A stretch of DNA of 64,000 nucleotides, taken from the NCBI GenBank assembly GCA_014804695.1, contig JAAUZJ010000004.1:28739-92738 (forward strand), read 5' to 3'. The translations under genes and the position numbers were made by a program. Shown piece by piece: positions 27,210 through 35,995 of the stretch (its first letter is position 1; each line of letters begins with the position of its first letter). Source of the stretch: Lachnospiraceae bacterium (GTDB lineage Bacteria; Bacillota; Clostridia; Lachnospirales; Lachnospiraceae). Under the pieces are notes generated by a model, which was not told the origin of the DNA, did no database searches, and worked only from the letters and a program-made list of their open reading frames with translations.

Positions 27210-28265
27210 ATGGGAAAAACAAGAGATATTAATGAAAATGCGTATATTAGTGAAAACAGTAATATTTCAGCAGATGATATTAAGAAAGAGTATATAGCGC
27301 CGGTGCATTATACAAATCTAATGGAATACTTAATTCGTAGCATAAATTCATCACAGTCAAGTTTTCCATATATTGTAAGCTTCAGAAAAACCGGAAACTA
27401 TTCGGTGCTTATGCTGGAGGCGGGCGCAGCAGCGAAGCCGCATAGTATTTTGGAGAAGACAATAAAGGAAGGCAGCATTACCGATGAAGAAAAGAATTGC
27501 AAGGCCCTGTTGCTGCTATATGGCCTTGTTGCATCTAGGGAAGAAATTGACGGAAAACGTATTGGACCTATTATTGGGCTATATAAAGCGTCTGACAGTA
27601 AAGATGTAATCTTTAAAAGAGATGGAAGGACTCTACCGGAGTTTGTCAGTGCTGTAACTGGGATTGATTTAGAGGAGTTAGCAGTTCTCGATACTATGGA
27701 TAAAGAAACTATCCTGACAGAAATGGCTAAAGACAAGAGTGAGAGTAAGTTTTCTGCTGAACATTATGCAAAAAGGTATATTGCGGGAGATTATGACATT
27801 CATGACCTTTTAGATAAGGTTACGCAGGTACATCCGGTCCCGTCAGATTCTCTTGAAGAATTCAAGGCATTGAATGATTTAAACGCAATAATGACAAAAG
27901 GAAAACAATATAGCGGTAATGAAACTCAGTTTATTTTGGATCCGTATTATCCTATACAGCATGGCTCACAGTACAACTACGTTGCTCATATGCTTGATAA
28001 AGAACGCAGCAAGGAAATAGTTCTGGCTGTAGCGCAGGCAAGTTTTCCGATACTGATGCTGAATATTGTTCAGAATAAGATTGAGTGGTTGGAAATCAAG
28101 ACCTTAGAGGATCTTAAAAACTATTATGATTGTCATTATGCACACATTAAGAGTACATGGGATCCGGACTTCGCAGAATATGTTGCGAAAAGGCAGTCTA
28201 AGTCAATTGCTGAATTTATTGCAAACATAAAAGCGGAAGTTAAGAAAAGTCAGGGATATAAGTAG
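27210..28265 (+). CDS. hypothetical protein between the two lysins
   Basis: A 351-residue soluble protein I do not recognise. There is no signal peptide, membrane helix or known motif. The N-terminal 200 residues are mixed alpha/beta (PYIVSFRKTGNYSVLMLEAG, GPIIGLYKASDSKDVIFKRDG). The C-terminal part includes DPYYPIQHGSQYNYVAHML and ends in a basic helical segment (SIAEFIANIKAEVKKSQGYK). It is 26 bases after the amidase gene with a GGAGG site, so it is probably in the same operon. It may be a partner of the cell-wall enzymes or of DUF2589 proteins. Confidence 0.6.
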   Translation: MGKTRDINENAYISENSNISADDIKKEYIAPVHYTNLMEYLIRSINSSQSSFPYIVSFRKTGNYSVLMLEAGAAAKPHSILEKTIKEGSITDEEKNCKALLLLYGLVASREEIDGKRIGPIIGLYKASDSKDVIFKRDGRTLPEFVSAVTGIDLEELAVLDTMDKETILTEMAKDKSESKFSAEHYAKRYIAGDYDIHDLLDKVTQVHPVPSDSLEEFKALNDLNAIMTKGKQYSGNETQFILDPYYPIQHGSQYNYVAHMLDKERSKEIVLAVAQASFPILMLNIVQNKIEWLEIKTLEDLKNYYDCHYAHIKSTWDPDFAEYVAKRQSKSIAEFIANIKAEVKKSQGYK

Positions 28266-28305
28266 AAGCAAGATTGCAGATTGGGAGAAAGGTGTGGTTA
28301 TTGGT

Positions 28306-29055
28306 ATGGGAATTAAAGAAGGAGATATCGTAACATTGTCTGCACAAGCAGTGTATTATAGCGGAAAGGCAATGCCGGACTGGGTAAAAAATGATAGATG
28401 GATTGTTAAGTCAGTGAGCGGAGACAGAGCTATATTGGGCCAAAATGTATCCGGGAGTAATGATATAAACAGTCCGGTTAATGTAAAATATCTAAATATG
28501 ACACAGGTGTCACAAACGAATAATACGGCTGCTGTGCAGTCTTCACAATCGAACGCTGCGACATCTGGCGGACAGAAATCCAAACCCGAGTCAGCAAAAC
28601 AGCCTCAGGCAAGCAGCAACGGCGAAATGAGCATTTCCGACAGAGGTGTGGAGTTAATTGCGAAGTATGAGGGCTGCCGTCTGGAAGCCTATAAGTGTCC
28701 GGCCGGAATATGGACAATTGGCTATGGACATACGGCAGGAGTACAGCCGGGGCAGACTCTTCCGTCTCAGGAGGCAGCCAAGGCGTTGTTAAAAGAGGAT
28801 TTGAAAAAATACGGCGGGCATGTAAACAACTGCGTAAAAAACGGTCACATCAGCTTTCCGCTTAATCAGAATCAATTTGATGCACTGACAAGTTTTTGTT
28901 ACAACTGCGGCAGCGGCACACTTCAGAAACTGGTTTCGGGAAGGGATGCGGCTACCGTAGCGGAAAAACTTCTTTTGTATAACAAGGGTGGCGGAAAGGT
29001 ACTTCCGGGGCTCGTTAAGAGAAGGGAAGAAGAAAGAGCTTTGTTTATAAGTTAG
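28306..29055 (+). CDS. GH24 lysozyme (phage T4 type) with SH3-like N-terminus
   Basis: A 249-residue muramidase. Residues 1-65 form a small SH3-like domain (GDIVTLSAQAVYYSGKAMPDW). A Ser/Gln-rich linker runs over about 70-110, and a GH24 domain follows with the catalytic Glu in KYEGCRLEAYKCPAG, IGYGHTAGVQPGQ, NQFDALTSFCYNCG and GLVKRREEERALF. It cuts the glycan of peptidoglycan and has no signal peptide. I start at ATG 28306. The upstream GGGAGAAAGG and GTGGTTATT closely match the ribosome-binding end of the dispersed structured repeat, but no hairpin is present here. Confidence 0.9.
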   Translation: MGIKEGDIVTLSAQAVYYSGKAMPDWVKNDRWIVKSVSGDRAILGQNVSGSNDINSPVNVKYLNMTQVSQTNNTAAVQSSQSNAATSGGQKSKPESAKQPQASSNGEMSISDRGVELIAKYEGCRLEAYKCPAGIWTIGYGHTAGVQPGQTLPSQEAAKALLKEDLKKYGGHVNNCVKNGHISFPLNQNQFDALTSFCYNCGSGTLQKLVSGRDAATVAEKLLLYNKGGGKVLPGLVKRREEERALFIS

Positions 29056-29080
29056 AAAAAACGTCAAGGAGGAAAGCAAA

Positions 29081-29950
29081 ATGCCTTACAAGAAAGCAAG
29101 TGCAAAGGGTGCATCAGATACTGGGGAGGAAAAGAGCAGCGGGGAGATAATGGATAATGATTTTATTCCGTTAGATGACTTGGTATATGCGCCGCTGCAT
29201 GCACTGGCACAGTCCAATCACAGGCTTCGCGCCCAGATTGTAGACGCAATTAAAAGCATGGGGAGCAGTAAGCAGAATGGTCAGGAAGAAACCATTCATT
29301 TGAATAATATCAATATTGCATATGACCAGCTCAGGCCGGAGGGTGATGATGGCTACAGCGTGGATAATCTTCAGGTGCAGGTGCCTATTTTATCCATAGT
29401 TCCAGTTACTAACCTTAATGTGGAAAAGGCGGAAATAGATTTTTCTACGGAGATTAAGGCGGTTAGTAATGAAGAAACCGGAAGTGTAGGCATTAATGCC
29501 CGTATCTGTGCTCCTGCCCAGCGTGACAGTGATTTTTTACCTAAAGTATCTTATAAGCTTAAGATTGCATCCATACCGGCAACGGAGGGCATTTTGCGCC
29601 TTACTGACGCCCTGAGTTCAAGTCAGGTGGCTAAGAAAATGGATACAAGGCCGGTGGCTGTAAGTGGAGATTTTGGTTCGGATGAACAGAAGAAAGTATT
29701 ACTTGAGACTAAGAAGCTTAAAGCCAAGATTTCAAGGTTTAAGCAGCTTCATAAGAAGATTGGCGACATGATGGATGAACAGGAGAAACTGCATCAGATA
29801 AGCAAGGATGCATTTGAGGAGGATACATACGAATTTGATAAAGATAAATACCTTATGGCACAGTCCAATATAGTAAACCGTATCATGGAATATCAGGAGC
29901 AGATTATGAATATGGAAATCAAATATGGACTGGAGAAGGATTATGAATAG
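29081..29950 (+). CDS. DUF2589 protein, first copy
   Basis: A 289-residue soluble protein. The DUF2589 core covers about residues 30-200 (DFIPLDDLVYAPLHALAQSNH, LQVQVPILSIVPVTNLNVEKAEIDFSTEIKAV), and a helical coiled-coil tail follows (about 205-289, KKLKAKISRFKQLHKKIGDMMDEQEKL). The family has no known function to my knowledge. AAGGAGG precedes the ATG. Its stop overlaps the next start by 8 bases, implying coupled translation. A second DUF2589 gene lies one gene further on, so the products may form a hetero-assembly. Confidence 0.82.
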   Translation: MPYKKASAKGASDTGEEKSSGEIMDNDFIPLDDLVYAPLHALAQSNHRLRAQIVDAIKSMGSSKQNGQEETIHLNNINIAYDQLRPEGDDGYSVDNLQVQVPILSIVPVTNLNVEKAEIDFSTEIKAVSNEETGSVGINARICAPAQRDSDFLPKVSYKLKIASIPATEGILRLTDALSSSQVAKKMDTRPVAVSGDFGSDEQKKVLLETKKLKAKISRFKQLHKKIGDMMDEQEKLHQISKDAFEEDTYEFDKDKYLMAQSNIVNRIMEYQEQIMNMEIKYGLEKDYE

Positions 29951-30326
29951 ATTAGAAAATGAAGCGTATGAGTTGCAGGAAAAGAATATAGAGAAGTATT
30001 TAAACGAGGCGCTTCCGGAACTGAACCTCCGCCTATGGATTGATGTGTATGGTGAGGAGATGGAAGATAGAAAAATTGTAGATGCGGATATAAGTTTGTT
30101 TGTTGACGTTATTCCGAATGCTAATAATATTTTATGGTTGGAAAGAATAACACTTACTTCATATACGCCGCGTGACGCTTTGCGCAACATTCAAAGTAAT
30201 ATTCAAAACAATACTCCAATCAACACTTTGTACCATAATAAATGGCGGACCATTAACCGTCTTATGGGAAAATTGGCATTAAAACTGCCTTTTACCATTA
30301 AGAAATATAGAAAAGAAAGAAGGTAA
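29943..30326 (+). CDS. small protein between the DUF2589 genes
   Basis: A 127-residue protein of unknown family, with no signal peptide or membrane helix. It has LRLWIDVYGEEMEDRKIVDADISLFVDVIPNANNILWLERITL and then TSYTPRDALRNIQSNIQNN, and a very basic C-terminus (LPFTIKKYRKERR). It starts inside the end of the first DUF2589 gene and its stop overlaps the next start as TAATG, so all three are tightly coupled and probably make one complex. Confidence 0.65.
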   Translation: MNRLENEAYELQEKNIEKYLNEALPELNLRLWIDVYGEEMEDRKIVDADISLFVDVIPNANNILWLERITLTSYTPRDALRNIQSNIQNNTPINTLYHNKWRTINRLMGKLALKLPFTIKKYRKERR

Positions 30327-30331
30327 TGATT

Positions 30332-31504
30332 ATGGCAATCGCAGAACAATTTGCCGGATTGAATATGGATCAGCTTATAGGAGGTCCTTTATCGGCAGCA
30401 GCAGATGCAAGCACACAGCTTGCCAATTCAACGGCAAACTTTATCAATAGGGTAGGGTTTGACTCAAACGGAAAGGTGCGTACGGTAGCATTTGCTTATC
30501 AGAAGCGCAGTATGAATGAGGACGGAACCAGTAACCTGGATGAGATGAAGGTAGCCGTTCCCATGCTGGCAATTGTACCCATTCCCAATCTTCAGATTGA
30601 TGAGGTAAACATACTTTTTGATATGGAGGTAAAACAGAGTGAGAAATCGGAAAGTTCTACAGATATGAGCGCATCGATGTCAGGCAGCGCAAAGCTGGGA
30701 ATAATTAAAGTCAATGTAAGCGGAAGTGTGAGTTCTCACAGTTCTAATACCAGAAGTTCGGATAATTCCGCCAAATATCATGTGGATGTAAGGGCAACCA
30801 ATCATGGTATGCCTGAAGGTCTTGCAAGAGTTCTTGATATGATGGCTGCAAATGTTGCACCCGCGCTTGTAGGAAGTTCAATAAAGGACGGCAACGGACA
30901 GGATCTGCCTGAACAGGCAAGAATCAAAGCGGAGAAAACGAAGGCTCTGCGACAGGAAATCAGTCAGATTGAAAGCCGCCTTAAGGCTGCCAATGAAGGT
31001 CTGGATAACTATCTTACACAGATGAAAAAGTTAGGTACATCGCAGCGTAACGTATATCAGGGAATTTTTACCAAGTTATTAAATTCCGTTGATACCTCAG
31101 AGGTCGATAAAAAGATTAATGAAGCTGAAAACGACGAGGCAAGGGCTGCTGCAGAGAGTGAAAAGGCAGATTTGGAAAAGCAACAGGCTGCTTACAGTGC
31201 AAAATTGGATGAGGTAAATCACAGCTGGAGTGAATTCATGGATCAGGCGGGAGATATTATCAAACTGATTGCTGATAACGCTGATTCACAGGAAGGCAAC
31301 GGTTTATCGGATATGTTCAGCGTAAAAGCGGTTGCAGAGGATGGCTCAGACGTTCAGTATGATGATAGCCAGTCATATTATAAGGCATTGGCGGCTGCAC
31401 AAAAGAGCGCGGTTAAGAGTCAGCTTAACGTAACGCAGATTGAAAATGAGCTTATGGACAAGCGTTCCGAATACAGCAATGTGGTTTCCGGAAGCGCTAA
31501 ATAG
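30332..31504 (+). CDS. DUF2589 protein, second copy, Ser-rich
   Basis: A 390-residue soluble protein. The DUF2589 region covers about 1-175 (AEQFAGLNMDQLIGGPLSAAADA, MKVAVPMLAIVPIPNLQIDEVNILFDMEV), interrupted by a Ser/Gly-rich loop (about 105-150, SASMSGSAKLG, VSSHSSNTRSSD). A long coiled coil follows (about 195-300, two segments) and an Ala/Ser-rich tail. I start at ATG 30332, eight bases after GAAGG, although ATG 30326 overlaps the previous stop. It is related to the first copy but longer, and pairing of the two through their coiled coils is plausible. Confidence 0.85.
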   Translation: MAIAEQFAGLNMDQLIGGPLSAAADASTQLANSTANFINRVGFDSNGKVRTVAFAYQKRSMNEDGTSNLDEMKVAVPMLAIVPIPNLQIDEVNILFDMEVKQSEKSESSTDMSASMSGSAKLGIIKVNVSGSVSSHSSNTRSSDNSAKYHVDVRATNHGMPEGLARVLDMMAANVAPALVGSSIKDGNGQDLPEQARIKAEKTKALRQEISQIESRLKAANEGLDNYLTQMKKLGTSQRNVYQGIFTKLLNSVDTSEVDKKINEAENDEARAAAESEKADLEKQQAAYSAKLDEVNHSWSEFMDQAGDIIKLIADNADSQEGNGLSDMFSVKAVAEDGSDVQYDDSQSYYKALAAAQKSAVKSQLNVTQIENELMDKRSEYSNVVSGSAK

Positions 31505-31506
31505 AA

Positions 31507-31555
31507 GGGTGAAAAATAAATTTTTCACCCTTTGTGAGAAAGGCGTGGATATTAA
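31507..31555 (+). repeat. structured 5'-UTR repeat, copy B (short form)
   Basis: GGGTGAAAAAT / ATTTTTCACCC (31507-31530) is identical to the hairpin of copy A. It is followed by TTTGTGAGAAAGGCGTGG and ATATTAA up to the ATG at 31556. The second hairpin of the long form is missing. Confidence 0.75.
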
Positions 31556-31837
31556 ATGAATAGGGAAGAAAAGACTGCCATGTCGGATATCCGTTATATA
31601 AAGTTAGTTACAGTCGGCAGCGTCAACCCTAATAATCCCCTTTCGGATGAATCAAGAATGGCACAGGTTGAGCTTTTAAACAGGTGCTTAAATGATTATC
31701 CGAAGGGGGTAATTATAGGGAAGGATATTACGATTGGAAGATATATGATCGGAGAACATGAACTGAACATGGAAAAAGTAACATATCATGTCGGTTTCGT
31801 CAGGAAACCGGCCTGGGAAGATGAAGCGCTTGAGTAA
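31556..31837 (+). CDS. small hypothetical protein
   Basis: A 93-residue protein of unknown family, short and mixed alpha/beta: RYIKLVTVGSVNPNNPL, a helix MAQVELLNRCLNDYP, then KGVIIGKDITIGRYMIGEHEL and YHVGFVRKP. There is no membrane segment. The start at 31556 uses the ribosome-binding module of repeat copy B; ATG 31580 is an alternative. It lies 15 bases before the STAS gene and is probably part of the same operon. Confidence 0.6.
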   Translation: MNREEKTAMSDIRYIKLVTVGSVNPNNPLSDESRMAQVELLNRCLNDYPKGVIIGKDITIGRYMIGEHELNMEKVTYHVGFVRKPAWEDEALE

Positions 31838-31852
31838 GAATGGAGGATTAAT

Positions 31853-32152
31853 ATGCAGATAGAATCAAATAGAACGCAGGGTTGCCTGAATTTAAAGCTG
31901 AGTGGAAGGCTGGAAACTTCTACAGCACCGGAACTTCAGGCAGTTATTGAAAAGGAGCTTGAAGGCACTGATGAACTTAAGCTGGATATGGAGGGCATTG
32001 AATATGTATCATCCGCAGGTCTCAGGGTGCTGTTGGCGGCTTCTAAGGAAATGAAAGCAAAAGGCGGAAATATGATAGTAAGCAATGTTAATGATGATGT
32101 CATGGAAGTATTTGAAATTACAGGATTCAAAGAAATCCTGAACATAGTGTGA
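31853..32152 (+). CDS. STAS-domain anti-sigma factor antagonist
   Basis: A 99-residue single STAS domain of the SpoIIAA/RsbV type. The key loop is LDMEGIEYVSSAGLRVLL, with the phosphorylatable serine at 53 or 54. Unphosphorylated forms bind and silence HATPase-type anti-sigma kinases, and PP2C phosphatases reactivate them. The PP2C-HATPase protein and the MATE-HATPase fusion encoded 1-4 kb downstream are the natural partners. Its stop codon lies in the hairpin of repeat copy C. Confidence 0.93.
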   Translation: MQIESNRTQGCLNLKLSGRLETSTAPELQAVIEKELEGTDELKLDMEGIEYVSSAGLRVLLAASKEMKAKGGNMIVSNVNDDVMEVFEITGFKEILNIV

Positions 32153-32196
32153 AAAATAAATTTTTCACCCTTTGAGAGAAAGGCGTGGTTATTAAA
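32149..32196 (+). repeat. structured 5'-UTR repeat, copy C (short form)
   Basis: GTGAAAAAT / ATTTTTCAC (32149-32168) is followed by CCTTTGAGAGAAAGGCGTGG and TTATTAAA up to the ATG at 32197. It is nearly identical to copy B 640 bases upstream. Confidence 0.75.
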
Positions 32197-33288
32197 ATGA
32201 AAGATATTAAGTCCCAGATAGGCAGAAAAGTCCTCCACTTAAAAAATAAACAGAATAGAAGTCTGACTGTAACCTTAAGGCAGTACAGGCCGGGAGATGA
32301 AGAGGGGATAATAGCCTGTATTCGGGACGAATATGGAGATACCTATTTTAAAAGAGGGTTTTATGACCCCGTATACATAAAGGAAGAGTCTGATAACGGA
32401 CATATTATATTTCTGGTAGCGCAGACTAAGGCCGGAGAAATTGCAGGGATGCTTATTTTAAAAAATTTCTTGCCTAATGAGAATATGTGCGAAATTGCTT
32501 CACAGATTTTTAGAAAAAAATATCGTGGATACGGACTGGCTATGCCTTTTTTTGAGTATGCGATGGAGATTTTGCTTAAAAGTAATTATTCGGCGGCATA
32601 CTGCCTTCCGGTTTTATTTCATGATGTAACGCAGAGGCTGTTATACCGACTGGGGCTTCGCGCAACAGGCTTTGTTATGAATGTGTTTAATATGGGTAAT
32701 GTCACACATTCTTACCATAATGGTAAAAATACCAAACATTCACAAGGAATTCAGATACGAGCAGTAGATAAGCAGGATGCAGGTACAGTTTATATACCAT
32801 ATGAACATCAGAATTTTGTCGCAAAAGTATATGACAGTCTTGGTGTTAAATATTGTATAGCACAGGAAAGCGACGATAGCTTAAGTGAGTTGCCGCCGCA
32901 AAGCATTATATCTTTTTGGCAGAATGAGTTGCAGGAATGCCTGGAAATAAATGTATACATGGTGGGAGCGGATTTAGCAAACCGTATAGAGGATTTGCAT
33001 AATAAGTATCCATTAAAGGGTGCACAAACCTATAATGTTTTTCTAAACTGTAGTAATAAAAATGCGGTGTGGGCGTATCACGTGCTGGAAGAAGCAGGGT
33101 ACTTTTTTACCGGCTTAAAACCCTTGTGCGGCAAAGATGAATACATGGTGATGCATAATCCGGGAGAAGTGGAGATTTACTTTGAGGATTATGTAGTAAG
33201 CAGCGAATTTGCCAAGCTGCTTAATTATGTCAGGAAGGCATATGAAGCAAGGAGAAAAATGGATGAAAAAAAAGAATATACGACGTAA
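32197..33288 (+). CDS. GNAT-family protein
   Basis: A 363-residue cytosolic protein. The N-terminal GNAT acetyltransferase fold covers about 20-165 (LTVTLRQYRPGDEEGIIACI, AQTKAGEIAGMLILKNF) with the acetyl-CoA-loop position FRKKYRGYGLAMPFFEYAM, a variant of RxxGxG/A. The C-terminal half (about 195-340) resembles a second, degenerate GNAT repeat without motif A. It lies between the STAS and PP2C genes and overlaps the latter by 26 bases, so it belongs to the signalling operon. The substrate is unknown. A GTG at 32185 is an alternative start. Confidence 0.75.
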   Translation: MKDIKSQIGRKVLHLKNKQNRSLTVTLRQYRPGDEEGIIACIRDEYGDTYFKRGFYDPVYIKEESDNGHIIFLVAQTKAGEIAGMLILKNFLPNENMCEIASQIFRKKYRGYGLAMPFFEYAMEILLKSNYSAAYCLPVLFHDVTQRLLYRLGLRATGFVMNVFNMGNVTHSYHNGKNTKHSQGIQIRAVDKQDAGTVYIPYEHQNFVAKVYDSLGVKYCIAQESDDSLSELPPQSIISFWQNELQECLEINVYMVGADLANRIEDLHNKYPLKGAQTYNVFLNCSNKNAVWAYHVLEEAGYFFTGLKPLCGKDEYMVMHNPGEVEIYFEDYVVSSEFAKLLNYVRKAYEARRKMDEKKEYTT

Positions 33289-35947
33289 AATAACGGAACT
33301 TCTGCTTTCTATGGTGCTGGGAGTACTGTTGCTTATCGGCGGAGTCAGTGTACTTGGGCTTTATTCCATGAAAAATATTTCTAAAGAAAGCAGTATGAAG
33401 CTGGGACAGACTGCTGCAACGGACGCCGAAGAGGCGCTTGAGGAGATGGCAGGAGAACAGCTGCTTGGATTGGCAGTGCAGAAAAGTGCATATATTGAGG
33501 AGAAGTTTAATGCAGTTATAGCCTGCGTGAATGGAATAGCTCAGGAGGCGGAGGTGATTTACCTTAATCCGGAAAGCTATCCGGACAGGGAAGTTGCGTT
33601 ACCGATAAAAGGAAGCAGAGAACTTGCAGCTCAGCTTTTATGGTCGAGGCGGCTTGCGGGTGTAAGGGCAAGAGGGATTTTATTCGAGGAAGATATGGGG
33701 CTGTTTAGCGAAATAAAAAAGCTGGGTAATATTCAGGATCTGTTAGTGCAGTATAACAGGAACAACGATATGATATCTTCTACATATATTGCTACACAGA
33801 GCGGCTGGATGATTCAGGCCGACTATATTGCTTACAGTAAATATTCCGACGATTCGGATGTGGCGGACTTTTACGAAGCAAATGAGAGGCAGTGGTATCA
33901 AAGGGCACTTATGGCTAAAGAAGGCCAGACTGTTTATTCTGATGTGATGAAAGATATTCATGAGGGGGGAGACTGTATTGTATGTTCAAGGCCTGTATAT
34001 GTTGACGATGAAATTGTAGCTGTGGCAGGTGTGGGTTCATATCTGGATACGGTAAACAGTGCCGTACTTAATACGGTAATCGGTGATAATGGATACGCTT
34101 TTTTGGTAAATGAAAAGGGACAAGTCATGGTTTCCGGAGCTGAGATGGGCGAAACTGCGGCAAAATCTGATGAAACTATGAGTATGGTGGAGAGTTCTAA
34201 TACAGAGCTTGCCCAAGTGACGGCGGATATGGTAAGCGGCGGAAGCGCTCTTACAAAGCTTACGGTGGACGGAAGAGAAGTATATATGGCTTATGCGCCT
34301 TTAGAGGGACTTGGTTGGAGCTTTGTGACGGTGATGAATGTAGAGGAAGTAATAGCTCCTGCCAGACAAAGCGAGCAAAGAATTCTCAAATTGACGGATA
34401 CTGTGTCTAAGCAGCAGAATTCTTCAATCGGGAAAACGCTTTTATTATTTCTTGTTATTATACTTTTGGCGACTGTGTTTATATGTATCGGCAGCATTAT
34501 TTTTACCCAAAAACTGACTGATCCAATAAGGAAGCTTAGCAATGAGGTTGCACAGATAGACGGTGGAAATCTGGACAGGCAGATACAAATATCCACAGGA
34601 GACGAGGTAGAGGAGCTTGGAAAAGCCTTTAATAGTATGACTATGCAGCTTAAGAGTTATATAACCAATCTTGCGGCGGCGACTGCCGAAAAGGAACGTA
34701 TTCGTACAGAGCTTGACCTGGCTTCTCAGATTCAGGCGGATATGCTGCCGGATTCAGCTCATATGCTGACAGGACGGGATGAATTTACGCTCTGTGCACG
34801 TATGACGCCGGCGAAGGAAGTTGGAGGAGATTTCTATGACTTTTTCCTGATTGACGAGGAGCATCTTGCATTTATGGTGGCGGATGTATCCGGAAAGGGA
34901 ATCCCGGCTTCTCTCTTTATGGTGGTGGCGAGAACTCTTTTGCACACCCGGATTAAGGGCGGCGGTACGTTGGAAGATGCGGTTACCAAGGTAAATGACA
35001 GTTTATGTTCGGTAAATAAGAACGGTATGTTTGTGACTGCATGGATAGGAATTCTTACTATTTCTACAGGAATACTTACATATGTTAATGCCGGACATAA
35101 TCCACCGCTTATCGGTAATAAAGAGAAGGGCTACAGTTATGTAAAGGAAAGAAGCGGTTTTGTACTGGCAGGTATGGATGGTATAAAGTATGTCCAGAAG
35201 AAAATCAGGCTTAAGAGGGGCGATACGATTTTCCTTTATACGGATGGCGTGAGCGAAGCAAATAATGAGGGCGGAAAGCTGTATGGTGAAGAGCGGCTTT
35301 TGACCTTATTAAATGATTGCAGGAAAACTAAACCGGAGGCTCTCATAGACAATGTCTGGAAGGCTGTTCAGAAGTTTCAGGGTAAGGCGGAGCAGTTTGA
35401 CGATATCACAATGCTTGCTATTAATTATCATGGAGTTTCAGAAAAAAAGGAACAGATAGTGAAGTTTGCGGAGCCCGCTGAAATTGATGCTAAGGTGTTG
35501 GAAACGGAAAGTGAATATAGCGAAAATGTCGGACCAGAAGAGCTTGACCGGATACAGAAAATTGTTAGCACTGCTGAGATTTGCCGGATTCAGGAGGTAC
35601 AGGATTTTCTGGAAAAGGAACTAAAGGATGGACAGGTTCCAAGGAAAGATATCCGTAAACTCCTTATGACCTCGGATGAAATTTTTTCCAACATATGTCA
35701 TTACAGTAAAGCTAAAGAGGTCACTGTGGGCTGTCGGATTGATGAAAAAAGTGTACTCATGTTTTTTGAGGATGACGGCATAGCTTTTAATCCTCTTAAA
35801 AAGACCATGCCTGATGTGAATGAACCGCTTGAAAAGCGTAAAGTGGGCGGCCTAGGCATTTATATGGTCTGTGAGATGATGGATGAAGTAGTGTATAGGC
35901 ATAAGGATGGGAAGAACCGGCTTACCATTATAAAAACAACGAAATAA
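33263..35947 (+). CDS. dCache-HAMP-PP2C(SpoIIE)-HATPase signalling protein
   Basis: An 894-residue membrane sensor phosphatase. A membrane helix (about 10-32) is followed by a large extracellular dCache-like domain (about 50-370, MIQADYIAYSKY, RQWYQRALMAKEG, IGDNGYAFLVNEKGQV). A second helix follows (about 393-415), then HAMP (415-470), a linker coil and a SpoIIE/PP2C phosphatase (about 500-720: PAKEVGGDFYDFF, VADVSGKGIPASLFM, VNAGHNPP, LYTDGVSEA, FDDITMLAI). A C-terminal HATPase domain (about 770-890) has a reduced N-box (MTSDEIFSNI). It probably dephosphorylates the STAS antagonist in response to an external ligand, and the attached HATPase could rephosphorylate it. Confidence 0.93.
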   Translation: MKKKNIRRKITELLLSMVLGVLLLIGGVSVLGLYSMKNISKESSMKLGQTAATDAEEALEEMAGEQLLGLAVQKSAYIEEKFNAVIACVNGIAQEAEVIYLNPESYPDREVALPIKGSRELAAQLLWSRRLAGVRARGILFEEDMGLFSEIKKLGNIQDLLVQYNRNNDMISSTYIATQSGWMIQADYIAYSKYSDDSDVADFYEANERQWYQRALMAKEGQTVYSDVMKDIHEGGDCIVCSRPVYVDDEIVAVAGVGSYLDTVNSAVLNTVIGDNGYAFLVNEKGQVMVSGAEMGETAAKSDETMSMVESSNTELAQVTADMVSGGSALTKLTVDGREVYMAYAPLEGLGWSFVTVMNVEEVIAPARQSEQRILKLTDTVSKQQNSSIGKTLLLFLVIILLATVFICIGSIIFTQKLTDPIRKLSNEVAQIDGGNLDRQIQISTGDEVEELGKAFNSMTMQLKSYITNLAAATAEKERIRTELDLASQIQADMLPDSAHMLTGRDEFTLCARMTPAKEVGGDFYDFFLIDEEHLAFMVADVSGKGIPASLFMVVARTLLHTRIKGGGTLEDAVTKVNDSLCSVNKNGMFVTAWIGILTISTGILTYVNAGHNPPLIGNKEKGYSYVKERSGFVLAGMDGIKYVQKKIRLKRGDTIFLYTDGVSEANNEGGKLYGEERLLTLLNDCRKTKPEALIDNVWKAVQKFQGKAEQFDDITMLAINYHGVSEKKEQIVKFAEPAEIDAKVLETESEYSENVGPEELDRIQKIVSTAEICRIQEVQDFLEKELKDGQVPRKDIRKLLMTSDEIFSNICHYSKAKEVTVGCRIDEKSVLMFFEDDGIAFNPLKKTMPDVNEPLEKRKVGGLGIYMVCEMMDEVVYRHKDGKNRLTIIKTTK

Positions 35948-35995
35948 TCGAGGTGCTATTATACAGACAACGAAATATTGTGGAGATGTAAAACT

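Noticed and set aside
31507..32196. Copies B and C considered as recent duplication of one intergenic region
   Set aside because: They are similar enough for that, but distant copies A and D with compensating stem changes show a wider repeat family.
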